Assembly (NCBI RefSeq): GCF_000499845.2
Contig: NC_023754.2
Coordinates: 26,140,611-26,204,610 of the forward strand
From: Phaseolus vulgaris
Taxonomy: Eukaryota; Streptophyta; Magnoliopsida; Fabales; Fabaceae
Direction: 5' to 3'
DNA: 64,000 nucleotides
The first letter of the stretch is position 1; each line of letters opens with the position of its first letter. Below, piece after piece: positions 34,409 through 45,890 of the stretch. A model generated the notes under the pieces. It had not been told where the DNA came from and did not search any database. It saw only the letters and a program-made list of their open reading frames with translations. The position numbers and the translations under genes are program-made.

Positions 34409-37400
34409 TTAACTGAAATACATTTTCAAATGGCTCGCGTTCCATGTCCTGGGAACTTCTCGGCCATCCAAGTGTTCTAGGCGATATGCGCCGTTCTGGA
34501 GATTTTCTCTAATTTTGAAGGGGCCTTCCCAGTTTGCATTGAACTTTCCTTCTGCTGGGATCCTACGCGCTTCTCCTTTCATCCTCCAAACTAGGTCTCC
34601 TTCTTGGAACGCTCTTGGTTTAGTTTTTGAGTTGTATCTTCGCGCCACCATGCGCTTGCAAGTCTCTTCCCTTATCTTGGCCTTGTCGCGTGTTTCCTGG
34701 AGCAAGTCCAACTCCGCCCTGAGACATTCCTCGTTCATCTTCAGGTTGTGGAGCTCTCTTCGGATTGTCGGCTCTCCGACTTCGACTGGCAGCATGGCGT
34801 CTGTGCCGTAGGTGAGGTTGTACGGGGACTCACCAGTCGTCGAGTGGGGGGTACACCGGTATGCCCAGAGAACTTCCACGAGCTCCTCTACCCACTTACC
34901 TTTGGCACTGCAAAGTCTTTTTTTTAATTCGTTGAGGATGACTTTGCTAGCAGATTCGGCTTGACCATTGGTTTGCGGGTGCTCCACAGAACTTGTCTTG
35001 TGTCGAACACCCAGGCTTTCATAGAATTCGGCCAACTTGCGATCAGTAAATTGTCTCCCATTGTCCGTGATGATGGTGTGCGGGATTCTGAACCTGCATA
35101 TGATGTCTTTCCATACAAAGTTCTGGACTTGCCTAGCTGTGATGTTTGCGAGGGGTTCCGCCTCAATCCACTTTGTAAAGTAATCAACTGCGACCAGTAG
35201 AAACTTCTTTTGCCCGGTTGCCTGGGGGAAGGGGCATATTATGTCCATTCCCCACAGGACAAAAGGCCAGGGAGAATTGATGCTTTGGAGGTTGTGAGGA
35301 TGATGGTGGATTAGCGGACCATGCTCTTGACAACTTACACATTTTTTCACAAAGTTAGTGCAATCAGTCCTTAGCGTCGGCCAATAGTATCCGGCCCTCA
35401 AGACTCTCGTCGCCATTGTTCGGGCCCCGGAATGTAACCCACACGCCCCTTGGTGTAATTCTTGCAGAATGTACTCGGCTTCTACTTTCAACACACATTT
35501 GAGCAATGGGGTTGAGAATCCTCGCTTATATAAGTCTTCTCCTATTATGACAAACCGCGACGCTTTCTTGGATAGGGGCAAGTCATGGTCGTCTTTTCCT
35601 TCTTCGCGGTCCTTGATTGCTTTTTTCATGTCAGACACCCAGTCCTCTTCTCCTTTCTCGGTGACCATGCATTCCCCGATGGAGACCAAAGGGGCCGATA
35701 AGATCTGCTGAATGACAGAGGCATGTCGGCCTTTCGTCTTAGCGGTTGCCAGTTTTGACAAGGTGTCGGCCCTCAGGTTATCTTGTCGTTTCACATGACT
35801 TATCTTGACATTCTGAAACTGGCTGATGATGTTAACCACTCTGTGGTAGTATTTCAAGAGCAGAGGATCTTTGATTTGGTAGTTCCCGTTAATATGTTCG
35901 GCCATGAGTTGCGAGTCCGTATGACATTCCACCTTCTGAGCTCCCACATCCTTTGCAAGCAGCAGTCCGGCTATGAGTGCTTCATATTCTGCTTGATTGT
36001 TGAATGTAGGGAACCCAAAACGTAAAGATTGCTCAATTTGTATATTTTCAGGTCCTTCCAGAACAATTCCGGCTCCTCCACCCTTCTTACTCGAGGAGCC
36101 GTCGACATGTAGGATCCATATGGTTTCAAGTTCTTGGCATTGCTGCAACTCTGAAGTAAAGTCCGCTAAGCATTGGGACTTGATAGGTCCTTGTGGTTCA
36201 TATTTAATGCTGAATTCGGACAACTCGACTGACCAGCCAATCATTCTTCCGGCCAACTCGAGTTTTTGCAAAATCTTATTGATGGGGAAGTCGGTTCGCA
36301 CTATGACCTCGTGACTTTGGAAATATTGTCGTAGCCTTCTGGAGGCATGGACGAGGGCTAGAGCTACCTTCTCGATCATTTGGTACCGGGTTTCGGCGTC
36401 TTGTAGCACTCGGCTAACGAAGTAGACTGGTTTCTGTTCTGTTTCGCCTTGTATTATGGCGGCACTTACGGCTTCCGGTGACACGGCCAGGTAGACCAGT
36501 AGGGGGGTCCCATGGACGGGTTTGCTCAGAATGGGTGGTTTGGCCAACGCCTTTTTTATAATCTGAAAAGCTTCTTTGCAGCTTTCGTTCCATGCGAACT
36601 TTTCTACTTTCTTCATGAGCTTCAAGATCGGTCTTATCTTGTCCGCTAGTCTGGGCATGAATCTGGACAAAGACGTCAGTCTTCCTACCAGCCGCTGAAC
36701 TTCTTTCAGGTTATCCGGGCTTTTCATGGTTTCCAAGGCTCGGCACTTGTCTGGATTCGCCTCGATTCCTCGACTTGTCAGCATAAAGCCTAGGAATTTG
36801 CCTCCTTCAACCTCGAATACGCATTTCTCAGGGTTAAGGCGCATGTCATACTTCCTTATCTGCTGGAAGACCTCGGCCAAGTCGTTGGCATGTTGTTCCA
36901 CGCTATCAGATTTCACAATTATGTCGTCAACATAAACTTCCATGGTTTTTCCTATCTGGTCTCGGAACATTCGGTCCATAAGCCTCTGATAGGTCGCTCC
37001 AGCATTCTTGAGGCCGAAAGGCATGACCTCATAGCAAAAGTTGGCTTTGTCAGTAATGAAGGTTGTCTTCTCTCGGTCTGCCGGATTCATGCGTATTTGG
37101 TTGTACCCAGAGTATGCATCGAGGAAACTTAACACTTTGTGGCCGGCTGCACCATCTACTAGTCGGTCAATGCTCGACAATGGATATGCATCTTTTGGAC
37201 AAGCCATGTTAAGATGGGTGTAATCGGTGCACATTCGCCACATTCCATTGTTCTTTTGCACCAGGACTATGTTTGCCAGCCATGTGGTGTAATGCACTTC
37301 TCAGATAAACCTAACATCCAGCAGTTTTCTGGTTTCCTCCTCGACTATCCGTCCTTTTTCTACCATGAACTTTCTCTTCTTCTGGGCTACTGGTCTAGCC

Positions 37401-38329
37401 TCCTTACAGACTGATAGTTTGTGCGAGATTATTCGGGGATCTATTCCCGGCATGTCGGCTGTCGACCATACGAATAAGTCTGTATTTTTGTATAGGACAG
37501 CTGTGATAATGTTCTTTCCCTCTTCTCCTAAGGTTGATCCCAAACGTGTATTCTGACCTGCCCGGCCCACCCGACATAGCACCACCTCTTCCTTGGGTTC
37601 CACCTAAGGTTCATCATTCGGTCTTGGATCTAAGTCATCACTCAGGGATATATGATGGACCTCGGCCCTCTGGGTGGGTGTTCGCGGTGGCAGAATCTTT
37701 AACCTTGTCGCGTAACATTCTCTCGCAGTTTTTTGGTCGGCATGAAGAGTGACCACCTCTCGGCCTCTACTCGGGTTGTCGGCTGGGAACTTCATGGCCA
37801 GGTGGGGTGTCGAGACTATAGCTCCCAATTTGTTGAGAGAGGATCGCCCGATCAAAATATTGTAAGACGTTTCAGCGTCAACCAATAGGTATCTGATTTT
37901 GATCGTCCGGCAGTCTCGATTTCCTTCTCCAAACTTGTTGTCCAGGTCAATGTACCCTCTGGTGTTGACTCTCTGCCCCGCGAAGCTAATGATTTGTTCA
38001 TCATACTGGACAATGTCGTCATCCGACATGCCCATCTTTCGGAAGGTCTTCCAATACAAGATATCTACAGAGCTTCCTTGATCTATCAGAGTTTTCATGA
38101 TGACGAAGTTGGCTACTTCGATGGTGACTACCATAGGGTCATCATGTTTCGGGTTTATGTTTCTGAAGTCTGAGTTCGTGAAAAGCATGGGAGGCAGGTC
38201 TCTCCTGTTGCTTCTGCTAATGGAGTACACAGAACTAACCGCTCGGAGGTGTCTTTTCCGGGAGGATGATGTAGTTCCTCCCCCCGCGAAACTCCCGGCA
38301 ATCGTGTTTATAACTCCCCGTACTGGCAT
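34409..38329 (-). pseudogene. Retrotransposon pol (protease, RT, RNase H, aRNase H, integrase)
   Basis: One frame runs from 38329 to the stop at 34409, broken by TAG at 37604-37606 and TGA at 37301-37303, both one C-to-T step from a sense codon. Domains in order: aspartic protease with DQGSSVDILY (about 38070); reverse transcriptase with YVDDIIVKS (about 36930-36900); a first RNase H region (about 36500-36200); a second RNase H of archaeal type (ILHVDGSSSKKGGGAGIVL, NQAEYEALIAGL, HTDSQL); integrase with an HHCC zinc finger ending CVSCQ, a D-D-E core (WGMDI, TDNGRQF, GQAES), and a C-terminal domain ending TWNASHLKMYF. It copies and integrates the element; with the stops it is probably inactive. 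Confidence 0.92.
37301..37303 (-). other. In-frame TGA stop in pol
   Basis: The minus-strand codon is TGA, between DVRFI and EVHYTTWL just before the reverse transcriptase core. Frame continues on both sides, so this is a point nonsense change. Confidence 0.85.
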
Positions 38330-38380
38330 GGTTCTTCAACGATCTCTTCCTTCTCGGCCTTCCCGGCCTCTTCGGCCTCT

Positions 38381-39613
38381 CTATTCGTTTACCTGTGTGT
38401 TTCTACGCCCTTCTCTCTTTTCCATGTCAACTTCGTTTTTCCCGTCTTCTCGGCCTGTCTGGACAAAGCGTCGTAGATGACCGGCTTGGATGAGCTCTTC
38501 AATTTTATCCTTCAGTGCCCAACAATCTTCCGTTGTGTGTCCAAAATTGCGGTGATATCGACAATGCTTGGTTTGGTCGGCACTCTGCAGGGTAGGAGTC
38601 CTGCTCGGTGTCTTCAGGAGATCTGCATTGAGAGCTTCCTCTAAGACCCTCGACCTTTCAGCAGTCAAGGGGGTGTAACGGGTGAAACGCGGTCCCTTGG
38701 GAAAGTCTCTAGGCTTCCCAAAATGTGTTGGTCTGCTTCTGTCTCTCCTCCTCTCAGGTTCGTTGGGTGCTTGAACCCTACTCCGAAACTCTTTCAATTC
38801 CTCCAGCTGCATGTATTTGGTGGCTCTTTGGCGCAACTCATCCAATGTTGTGGCCGGTTGCATGCATAAACTATCCGAGAACGGTCCCGGCTTCAGTGCA
38901 GTTACCATGTGGTGCATCGCTACTTCGGGACTTAGGTTTCGTATGTCTAACGCCGTTTTGCTGAATCTGTTCATGAAGGCCCTCAAGGTCTCCGACTTCT
39001 CTTGCCGAATATTTACTAAGGCGATCGAAGTGAGGTGGTGTGGTCGGCTGGTAGTGAACTGTGCTCCAAACTTAGCCGCGAGTGTGTCGAAGCAATCTAT
39101 GGATTGAGCTGGCAGTCGAGTGAACCAGCTCAAGGCTGCCCCCTTAAGTGAGGTGGGGAATATTCGGCACCACAACGCGTCTTCCGCCGTATGCAAGTCG
39201 ACCTGTGTCAGGTACGCATTTACATGCTCATCCGGATCCGTGGATCCATCATACTTGTCCAACGTGGGGTTGTTCCAGGTTCCCGGCAAGGGGACTTCAA
39301 GGATGGTTTCCGTAAAGGGACTTCTTCGAGGCGCCGTGTTTAGCGCGTTATTTGAGGCCAACCTTATGTTTTCTTGATACGAGCTCCCGGCCTCACGTGT
39401 ATCCGTGTTTGCGTGATCTCTTGAGGGGATATTATTATCCACGGCTTCCGGTATTTCCGGCTTCTCAGCAAGCTTTTCTTTCATCCGAGCATTCTCCTTC
39501 CTCAAAGCTTCCATTTCCTGCTGCATTTTCAAGATTAACGTCATAGGGTCTGGATGGCTGGTTTCTTCTTGCGCATTCCTATCGTTACCCGTCATGTTCC
39601 TCGTAGTCACCAT
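38381..39613 (-). pseudogene. Retrotransposon gag
   Basis: ORF of 410 residues. A coiled-coil-like N-terminus (MQQEMEALRKENARMKEKL) is followed by the retrotransposon gag domain (YDGSTDPDEHVNAY, FPTSLKGAALSWFTRLP, FGAQFTTSRPH) and a knuckle-like CRYHRNFGHTTEDC near residue 350. The frame is the same as pol, but TAG at 38381-38383 and TGA at 38336-38338 separate them. In related elements gag and pol usually form one ORF, so these are likely decay mutations, not a programmed boundary. Confidence 0.9.
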
Positions 39614-39646
39614 GTGGACAATTCGTGGGGTTTTTTCTTCTCTGCC

Positions 39647-39664
39647 CCACGGTGGGTGCCAAAA
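39647..39664 (-). other. Primer binding site (probable)
   Basis: On the minus strand, two or three bases inside the 5' LTR, the sequence reads TGGCACCCACCGTGGGG. A TGG start complementary to a tRNA 3' CCA end is expected here. The tRNA identity is not certain from sequence alone. Confidence 0.65.
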
Positions 39665-40080
39665 TGTTCCTACAAGATCTAAACCCTGTTGAACACTTCC
39701 TCTGATGATGTCTTGTGCTGTACTTCTCGTCTTGTCGGTCTTTCGGTTGGTCTCCTTTCAGCTGGATCTTCGGCCTGGACACGATGGGGGAGTACTTGCG
39801 GAGACACTCCGACGATCAAGTCAGACCGAGAGCTAAGTACCAGAAGGGTGGGGAGTGAATAGTTACCTTGGGTGATGTGCCTCTTCTGCTATTTATACTG
39901 CTCTAGGTGGGCTATGGCCGTTGTGGGCCTGCTTTAGGGTCCAAACGAAGGCCCAATTGTGCCTTAACAGTGCTTATCATTTAAGTTCGGTTGTTTATAC
40001 CTAATTACGCGTTTAGCTTCGCCTGTTGTCGTCTAGTCGGTTTTGTCGTCTAGTCGGCCTTTCGGCCATCTGGTAGTACA
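39665..40080 (-). repeat. 5' LTR
   Basis: 416 bp, the same TG...CA borders as the left LTR. The minus strand contains TATAAATAG (39889-39897), the probable promoter of the element. Followed at 40081-40085 by ATGAC, matching the left target duplication. Confidence 0.95.
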
Positions 40081-40189
40081 ATGACCAATGAATCTTGTTA
40101 ACTGATCAATTGAATATATTTAATGATAATCATTCCAAAAGTATTGAAATTATAATTCAATCTTAAAAATGTGATGAGCTTTAATTATC

Positions 40190-40750
40190 CACTATCTCGA
40201 ACTTGTGACATAAGCGTTGCAAAACTGTCGACGGAGTTGGGATGAAGCTTGGTGAACCAGCTCAGAACTCCTCCTTTCAACGATGTAGGAAACACTCATC
40301 CTAGGACTGCGTCGTCCGAGGTATACAGGCTCATGTGCGTAGTGTACGCGTTCATGTGCTCATCTGGGTCAATCATGCCATCATAGCGATCCCTGTTGAA
40401 GCCCTTTCACTTATCCGGCAACAAAACTCCTATGATAGAATCAGTAAAAGGATGTCAGCGCATCGAATCCAAGGTCTTAGTCGTGCGGACCGACTTGTTA
40501 GAACAGGACTCACCGTCCATCTCATGGGTGGAGATCTTGTCCTTGGTTTCTTCGATTGCCCTCGAGTTGAGAGGGGATGTGATTGGCCTACCGACAAGGT
40601 TAGTCGGCACAACTGATGGTCCTCCCTCGACCAACTTCTTTTTCATATCCTCGTTCTCTCTTCGGAGAGCTTAGATCTTCTGCTCATTCTTCCTCGTACC
40701 CTCTTCATTCCTCTTCTTCAACTCAGTCATCTCTCTTGTCATGTTGCAGG
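40190..40750 (-). pseudogene. Second, degraded gag fragment
   Basis: The minus strand encodes gag-like pieces in shifting frames: MTREMTELKKRNEE, RRENEDMKKKLVEGG, DRYDGMIDPDEHMNAY and FPTSLKGGVLSWFTKL. It has stops and frameshifts and lacks the C-terminus. It is related to, but clearly different from, the gag at 38381-39613 and lies outside that element, so it is a remnant of another Ty3/gypsy element. Confidence 0.8.
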
Positions 40751-43340
40751 TTGAAAAATAAATATGATGAAATTATTTTCTTTGAGATAGAAAATTTGTG
40801 CAGTTGTGTAAGTGTATGATGAAAGTACAAGATATATTGAATATACTATATATTTAGGTTATTAATTAATTTATGCTAACGTTAGGAATACGTTTGGTAG
40901 AAAAAGATTCGAAGTTGTGAATTTTTAAATGTAAAAGAGTAAATATATATTTTATTTAAAAAATATATCCTTATATATAATTGTCTTTTGAACAATATAT
41001 AAACCTTGTTAATATATGTAAATAATTCTAGAGAATTATATGGATTAATGATATAATTATAAAATATATGAAAAATATGGGGTGAGTCTTTAGAATACTA
41101 GTTGAATTTGTTTAAAGTTATATTCATGACATAACCGTTAGAATAATTTACACAAGGTAATCGTATATTATAACTTATTTCTAAATTACAAATAAATATA
41201 TTTTTATTCGTTAAATTTTTATATATATGTATTTAAATAACTTTGTTTTTAATCTTCATTAAAGCAGTTATATATTATTTACATTATAATTTTTTTGTCA
41301 ATACAGTATTCCTTTGAACAGCATAAATAATTTAAAATAATATTTTCATATATTTTTAATAAATTATTTTTATTCTTTAAAATATTTTCATATATTTTAA
41401 AATTTTAATATGAAATAGCATATTTATAAATTAAATAAATTCCATATAAAAAATAATTTAATTAACATTTAACTAAAATACTAAAATACATACATTAAAA
41501 CTTTTAATTTTAAAGTTTCTGAATATATTTTAATGTTGATGTACAAATAATTAATCATATATACAATATTAATACGATATTTTTAAATATTGATTTCAAA
41601 TTTAAAATTTTAAATAATATTGTCTAATAATTCTTTAAATAAAAAAATGAGATAGACAAATTTAATAATATTTATCAGATTAAAAAAGTTGAAAAAATTG
41701 TATAGTTATATTATTTATTTATTTATTTGTTTGATTCTCAGTTAAATTGAATTCTTCATTTTTTAAAAATATAACATTTTCATATATAGGAATTCATGTT
41801 GTTTGTTTTATAATATGAATTATCATGTAAAATACATCTTGCATAAAAAACATTGTTAATATTTATTTATTGACAATTTTATAATTAATTTGGTGAAAAG
41901 GGTTGTTTAAAAATTGAAGAACTTATTTGAAAAGGATAATAGATCTGAATCCAATTGTGTAGTTTCAAAATACTAAAAGTAGGTGGCCCAAGATGTAGTA
42001 GTTCGTCAAAAGTAGGACCCACCGATATTATTACGTTAAAATTGATAATTCATTATGTGATAGGTGGATTGCTCAGTTAAATTAATTGATGAACTCATTC
42101 GTCACTTTTTCTTAAGAAAAATATTTTTCTTTTATTTTGAATCTATTTATTTTATTTTATTTTTTAATATTTTTTAATAATAAAAATATAAAGAAAAAAT
42201 AATTAAATTAAATTAAATTTTACAATTTTAATAAAAAAAAATTTAATATCTAACAAAATAAAATAAATATCAATAATGATTTAATGAATCAAACAAAGAA
42301 ATTAATATAAATACAGTTATATATAAAACAAAAACATGAAATTAATCTCTAAAAATGTCAACATTAACAATCTCTTTGCTTTTAAAGTTTTAAAAATGTG
42401 TAGAGATATTCATGATTTAAATCAAGGAATGTGTGTAAGGAAGGGGTGAAAATAATTTATCTCCCTCTTCTAAGATGCAATGATTGAAGTGAAAAGCCAC
42501 ATGATAATGTTTTTGTGTTTTGACCTTGTTTTTTTCTTTACCATTTAATGCAATCATATATATTATAAATAAATATGTTGTATGACTTACTCTACATACA
42601 AATTTTTTCATTATAAAATATCCTCATCTACCTACAATCTAAATTAATAAATAGAAATTTTTTTCAAAATATATAAATAAATATAACACTAAATTTGTAT
42701 ATACTTTAAAAATATTATTTTTATGATTATTTTCATATCTTATTTAACATATCAAAATAAATTATTTAATGATAACGAAAATAATTTAAAATATTTTAAT
42801 TAACTCAAATCTACATAAAAATATCTCATTTCATTATTTAAATATTTTTAAATACAAAGATAAACTAGTAAACTTACATTTTGCATCTTTTAAAACAATT
42901 AAAAAAACATTTCACAACCATTACATCACTCACAAACTTCAATAAAAAAATTTCATAAATTTATTCCAACATACCTCAACTCAAACACACTGACTTTTTT
43001 CACATTTTACTCTCAAATCCTCACACATTCACTAATTCAACTCCTCACATATCCCCTTTTTAATTCAAACACAATCTAAAAAAATACGGATCTGAGCCAG
43101 TTTGTCCCACCTCACATGTAACTGTCGGTTAACAAATTAGATGGATCATACCAATATAAAATAACAAATTCAAAATATTTTTCCATCTCACCTAATGTCA
43201 ACCTATTCAAACATATGGTCCCCTAACTAAAAGTCAACAATTGAGGTTTTATGAACAAATTTTCTATTTACAATAATATCAGATTTAGGAAAGTGAATAA
43301 TAAATAATAAGATTAAAAAATAGAGCAATTAAAAGTTATT
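40751..43340. other. Intergenic, no gene; duplicated modules
   Basis: About 40755-41760 resembles 19340-20340 and 56310-57080. About 41770-41990 is the reverse complement of about 2850-3250 upstream of copy 1. About 42860-43080 distantly resembles the MITE-like element at 18240-18857. No coding region is supported. Confidence 0.6.
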
Positions 43341-43343
43341 CAA

Positions 43344-43640
43344 AAGTACACGTCCCAGTCTGGTCACATTTGTTGTTGTGTATTGTTGTTGAGGATGCAA
43401 CGCAGGACACCATTTAAGTGATTTAGTTGAGAGTTGTATAGAGTGAGTGAACTGAACTCCATTATAAGTAGAGAGACAGATATGATCCCATTATAGTGTA
43501 TTTGTTAGCTTCAAAACATTTGGAGTCAACACTTGAAGATCTGTTATCAGGTTGAATTCTTTTCTGCTTCTTTCTTTTTATTACTTATCTTTTGTGAGAT
43601 GCACACCAACAAACAGAAGCAGTGTAGCCAAAGCTTTTCA
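43344..43640 (+). promoter_or_regulatory. Promoter and leader block of OSC copy 4
   Basis: Contains GTACACGTCCCAG (about 43346-43358), TATAAGTA (43463-43470) followed by GAGAGACAGATATGATC, and a leader with CACTTGAAGATCTGTTATC. This is the same promoter class as copies 1 and 2. Confidence 0.6.
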
Positions 43641-44279
43641 AATGCTGTAGTCTAACTATCACTTTGTTCTGCACTCACACACACACTTCCACAAATCTTA
43701 TTTAGCCCACTCAGTGCTCATATTTTTACACTTCAAACAATAATTATATTTAGCTAACAATTCAATAAATTAATATTTTAATTATATTATTTTTAAAAAA
43801 ATTAAAAAATTAATATATATTATTATATTATTATAATGGATTGTGTTTTTCCGATGTCAAAGTATTTGTTTTTGTTATTAAAGGTTTGCTGGAAAAAGAT
43901 TAAAAGTAAGAAAATGTGGAGGCTGAAGGTAGGAGATGGAGGGAAGGATCCATACATATTTAGCATAAACAATTTTGTAGGAAGACAAATATGGGAGTTT
44001 GATTCCGAAGCAGGAACTGATGAGGAACGAGCCCAGGTGGAAGCAGCTCGTCAAGATTTCTACCAAAATCGCTTTAAGCTCAAGGCTTGCGGTGATCGAC
44101 TATGGCGATTTCAGGTACTTCTTCTCTATTATCTGCACCAAAACCTCATTCTTCAGGGCCAAAAAGCATAGTAAGTCATTATTCAATTATTTTAAAATTA
44201 TATTATTGTGTGGCATTTCAAAAAGGAAAGATATTAAAGAAATAAATAATATGAGCTTATTTTCCATTTTTTTTACAGA

Positions 44280-44341
44280 TTTTGAGGGAAAAGAAATTCA
44301 AACAAATTATAAGCGAAGTGAAGATAGAAGATGATGAAAAA
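44280..44341 (+). pseudogene. Truncated duplicate of OSC exon 2 inside copy 4
   Basis: After a consensus ACAG acceptor, [21 protein letters not shown] is encoded, then similarity stops where a foreign segment begins. This piece resembles exon 2 of copies 2, 3 and 5 more than the full exon 2 of copy 4 (44912-45097, ILRENKFKQKI). Its acceptor comes first and could trap splicing. Confidence 0.8.
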
Positions 44342-45289
44342 TTACGAAATTCTTTTCCACATAACATATATTTGATTTTTATCCCTTATATTTACACGCA
44401 GAACACTTTTTTTTATATATTAGAATTCAATTTTTGGAAAACTGAATTCTCACGAATTGGCTAATCTGATACCTAGAAAACCATGGAAACCGAATTTTGA
44501 GTTTTTTTTTATTTATTTATTTTGATTTGTTAAATAATTAATTGGAGGAGAAAATTTAGGAGGAAAAATTATAAAAATAGTTAATTGAAAACAATATTAA
44601 AATTAGTTTTAAAAACAGAATTTAATTAATAAGGATCTAGAATTTAATTATTTAGAGAAATAAAAAAATTGATAAAAAAATATTTAAAACATAGAGAGGG
44701 GAAATTGCATGTAAAATAGAAAAGAAAGAGAGAAAGGAAAAGCGGAAAACACTTGGCCCTTTAGATTTAGGTTGTGAGAATTGTTTAATATGAAGTTTTT
44801 TTTTGTGCCTAATTTAATTTTCTTTGCAATTATTATTTTAAGAAAATAGTAGCATAAACATAATGTTGTGATGTGATTTACAGATATAATTTTGTTTGGT
44901 GTGTTATACAGATTCTGAGGGAGAACAAATTCAAACAAAAGATAGATAGTGTGAAAATAGAAGATGGTGAAGAAATGGGATTAGAGAAAACCACAGTGAC
45001 AATAAAGAGAGCGACCCATTACCTATCAGCTTTACAGACCAGTGACGGTCATTGGCCAGCTCACATTGCTGGTTGTCTCTTTCATGTCCCTCCCTTGGTA
45101 ACTTCACCTTTTAGATAACACATATTCTTTATATTAATATTATATTTCAATTTACTTTTTAAATCAAAATATATAACCATAACTTACATCTTCAACGCAC
45201 ATCATATCCAGAATTATAAATTTAAGATTTAATTCTTATAAGATCTTCTTGGGAACATCATAATAGACTTAAATCCTAAAGATATATTT

Positions 45290-45710
45290 TTTAAAAGTAG
45301 AACTCGAATTCTCTTTCACAAGTAGCTTATACCTAAAGTCACTAATGACCATATTATAAGATTTCATTTAACTAAAACCAAATTTGATTTTTAATACTAA
45401 AATGTAATCCTTTTTAATTATCGTTTATTTATTTGATTCAGTTTAATTACTCTATGATTGAAAAATTTATATCATGACTCAAATGAGTGAAATGGTTTAG
45501 GTGGTGAAAAAGGCAGTGAAAACCATAGCTACCACTTTTACTAAAATGACACACTAAATATACTTACAAATTAAATTTAAATTTATTTATTTTTTATTTT
45601 ACTAAAAAAATAGTATGTACTACTATTTAAAGGGAGAATCTAGATTATTTTAAAAATTATTTTAGTATAATCACTTTAATTTTTAAATAATCATGAAATT
45701 AAGATCTTTT
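45290..45710. repeat. Repeat in intron 2 of copy 4, shared with 28520-28990
   Basis: Long runs of identity with the other copy, for example CTATGATTGAAAA..., GACTCAAATGAGTGAAATGG and AATGACACACTAAATATAC. It enlarges intron 2 to about 0.9 kb. Non-coding. Confidence 0.65.
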
Positions 45711-45714
45711 ACTG

Positions 45715-45890
45715 TTAGGGATGACAAAGTGGGGTGGGTCAGCTCGTGGCTCGCTGGTAAAAAACGCGGGGCGGGCTCACCTTTTCAACCTGTTAACCCG
45801 CATTAGTCCGTCCCGTATAACCCGCGGTCTGCGCAGGTCAGCAACGGAGCGGGGCGGACCAGCCCGCAAGCCCGCAAACAAATAATAAAT
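45715..45890. mobile_element. GC-rich hAT-like island in intron 2 of copy 4
   Basis: Begins TTAGGGATGACAAAGTGGGG and contains repeated GCGGGGCGGGC / CCCGC words that contrast with the AT-rich intron. Similar in style to 20709-20850. No defined right end. Confidence 0.4.

Larger units (their letters stand above)
30668..40080 (-). mobile_element. Tat-type Ty3/gypsy LTR retrotransposon
   Basis: Complete element of about 9.4 kb with two LTRs, 5-bp target duplication, primer site, gag, protease, reverse transcriptase, two RNase H-like domains, integrase, a long 3' region with a tandem array, and an antisense gene before the 3' LTR. Gag-pol reads on the minus strand, so the 5' LTR is the right one. 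The second, archaeal-type RNase H before integrase and the antisense ORF after pol are known hallmarks of the plant Tat lineage (Retand/Grande-like). The LTRs differ at about a dozen positions plus one 9-bp indel by eye. Four in-frame stops interrupt gag-pol. It sits in a duplicated copy of the OSC copy 2 3' flank. Confidence 0.95.

Noticed and set aside
34515..37223. Plus-strand ORFs of 60-105 residues
   Set aside because: They are shadows opposite the retrotransposon pol gene.
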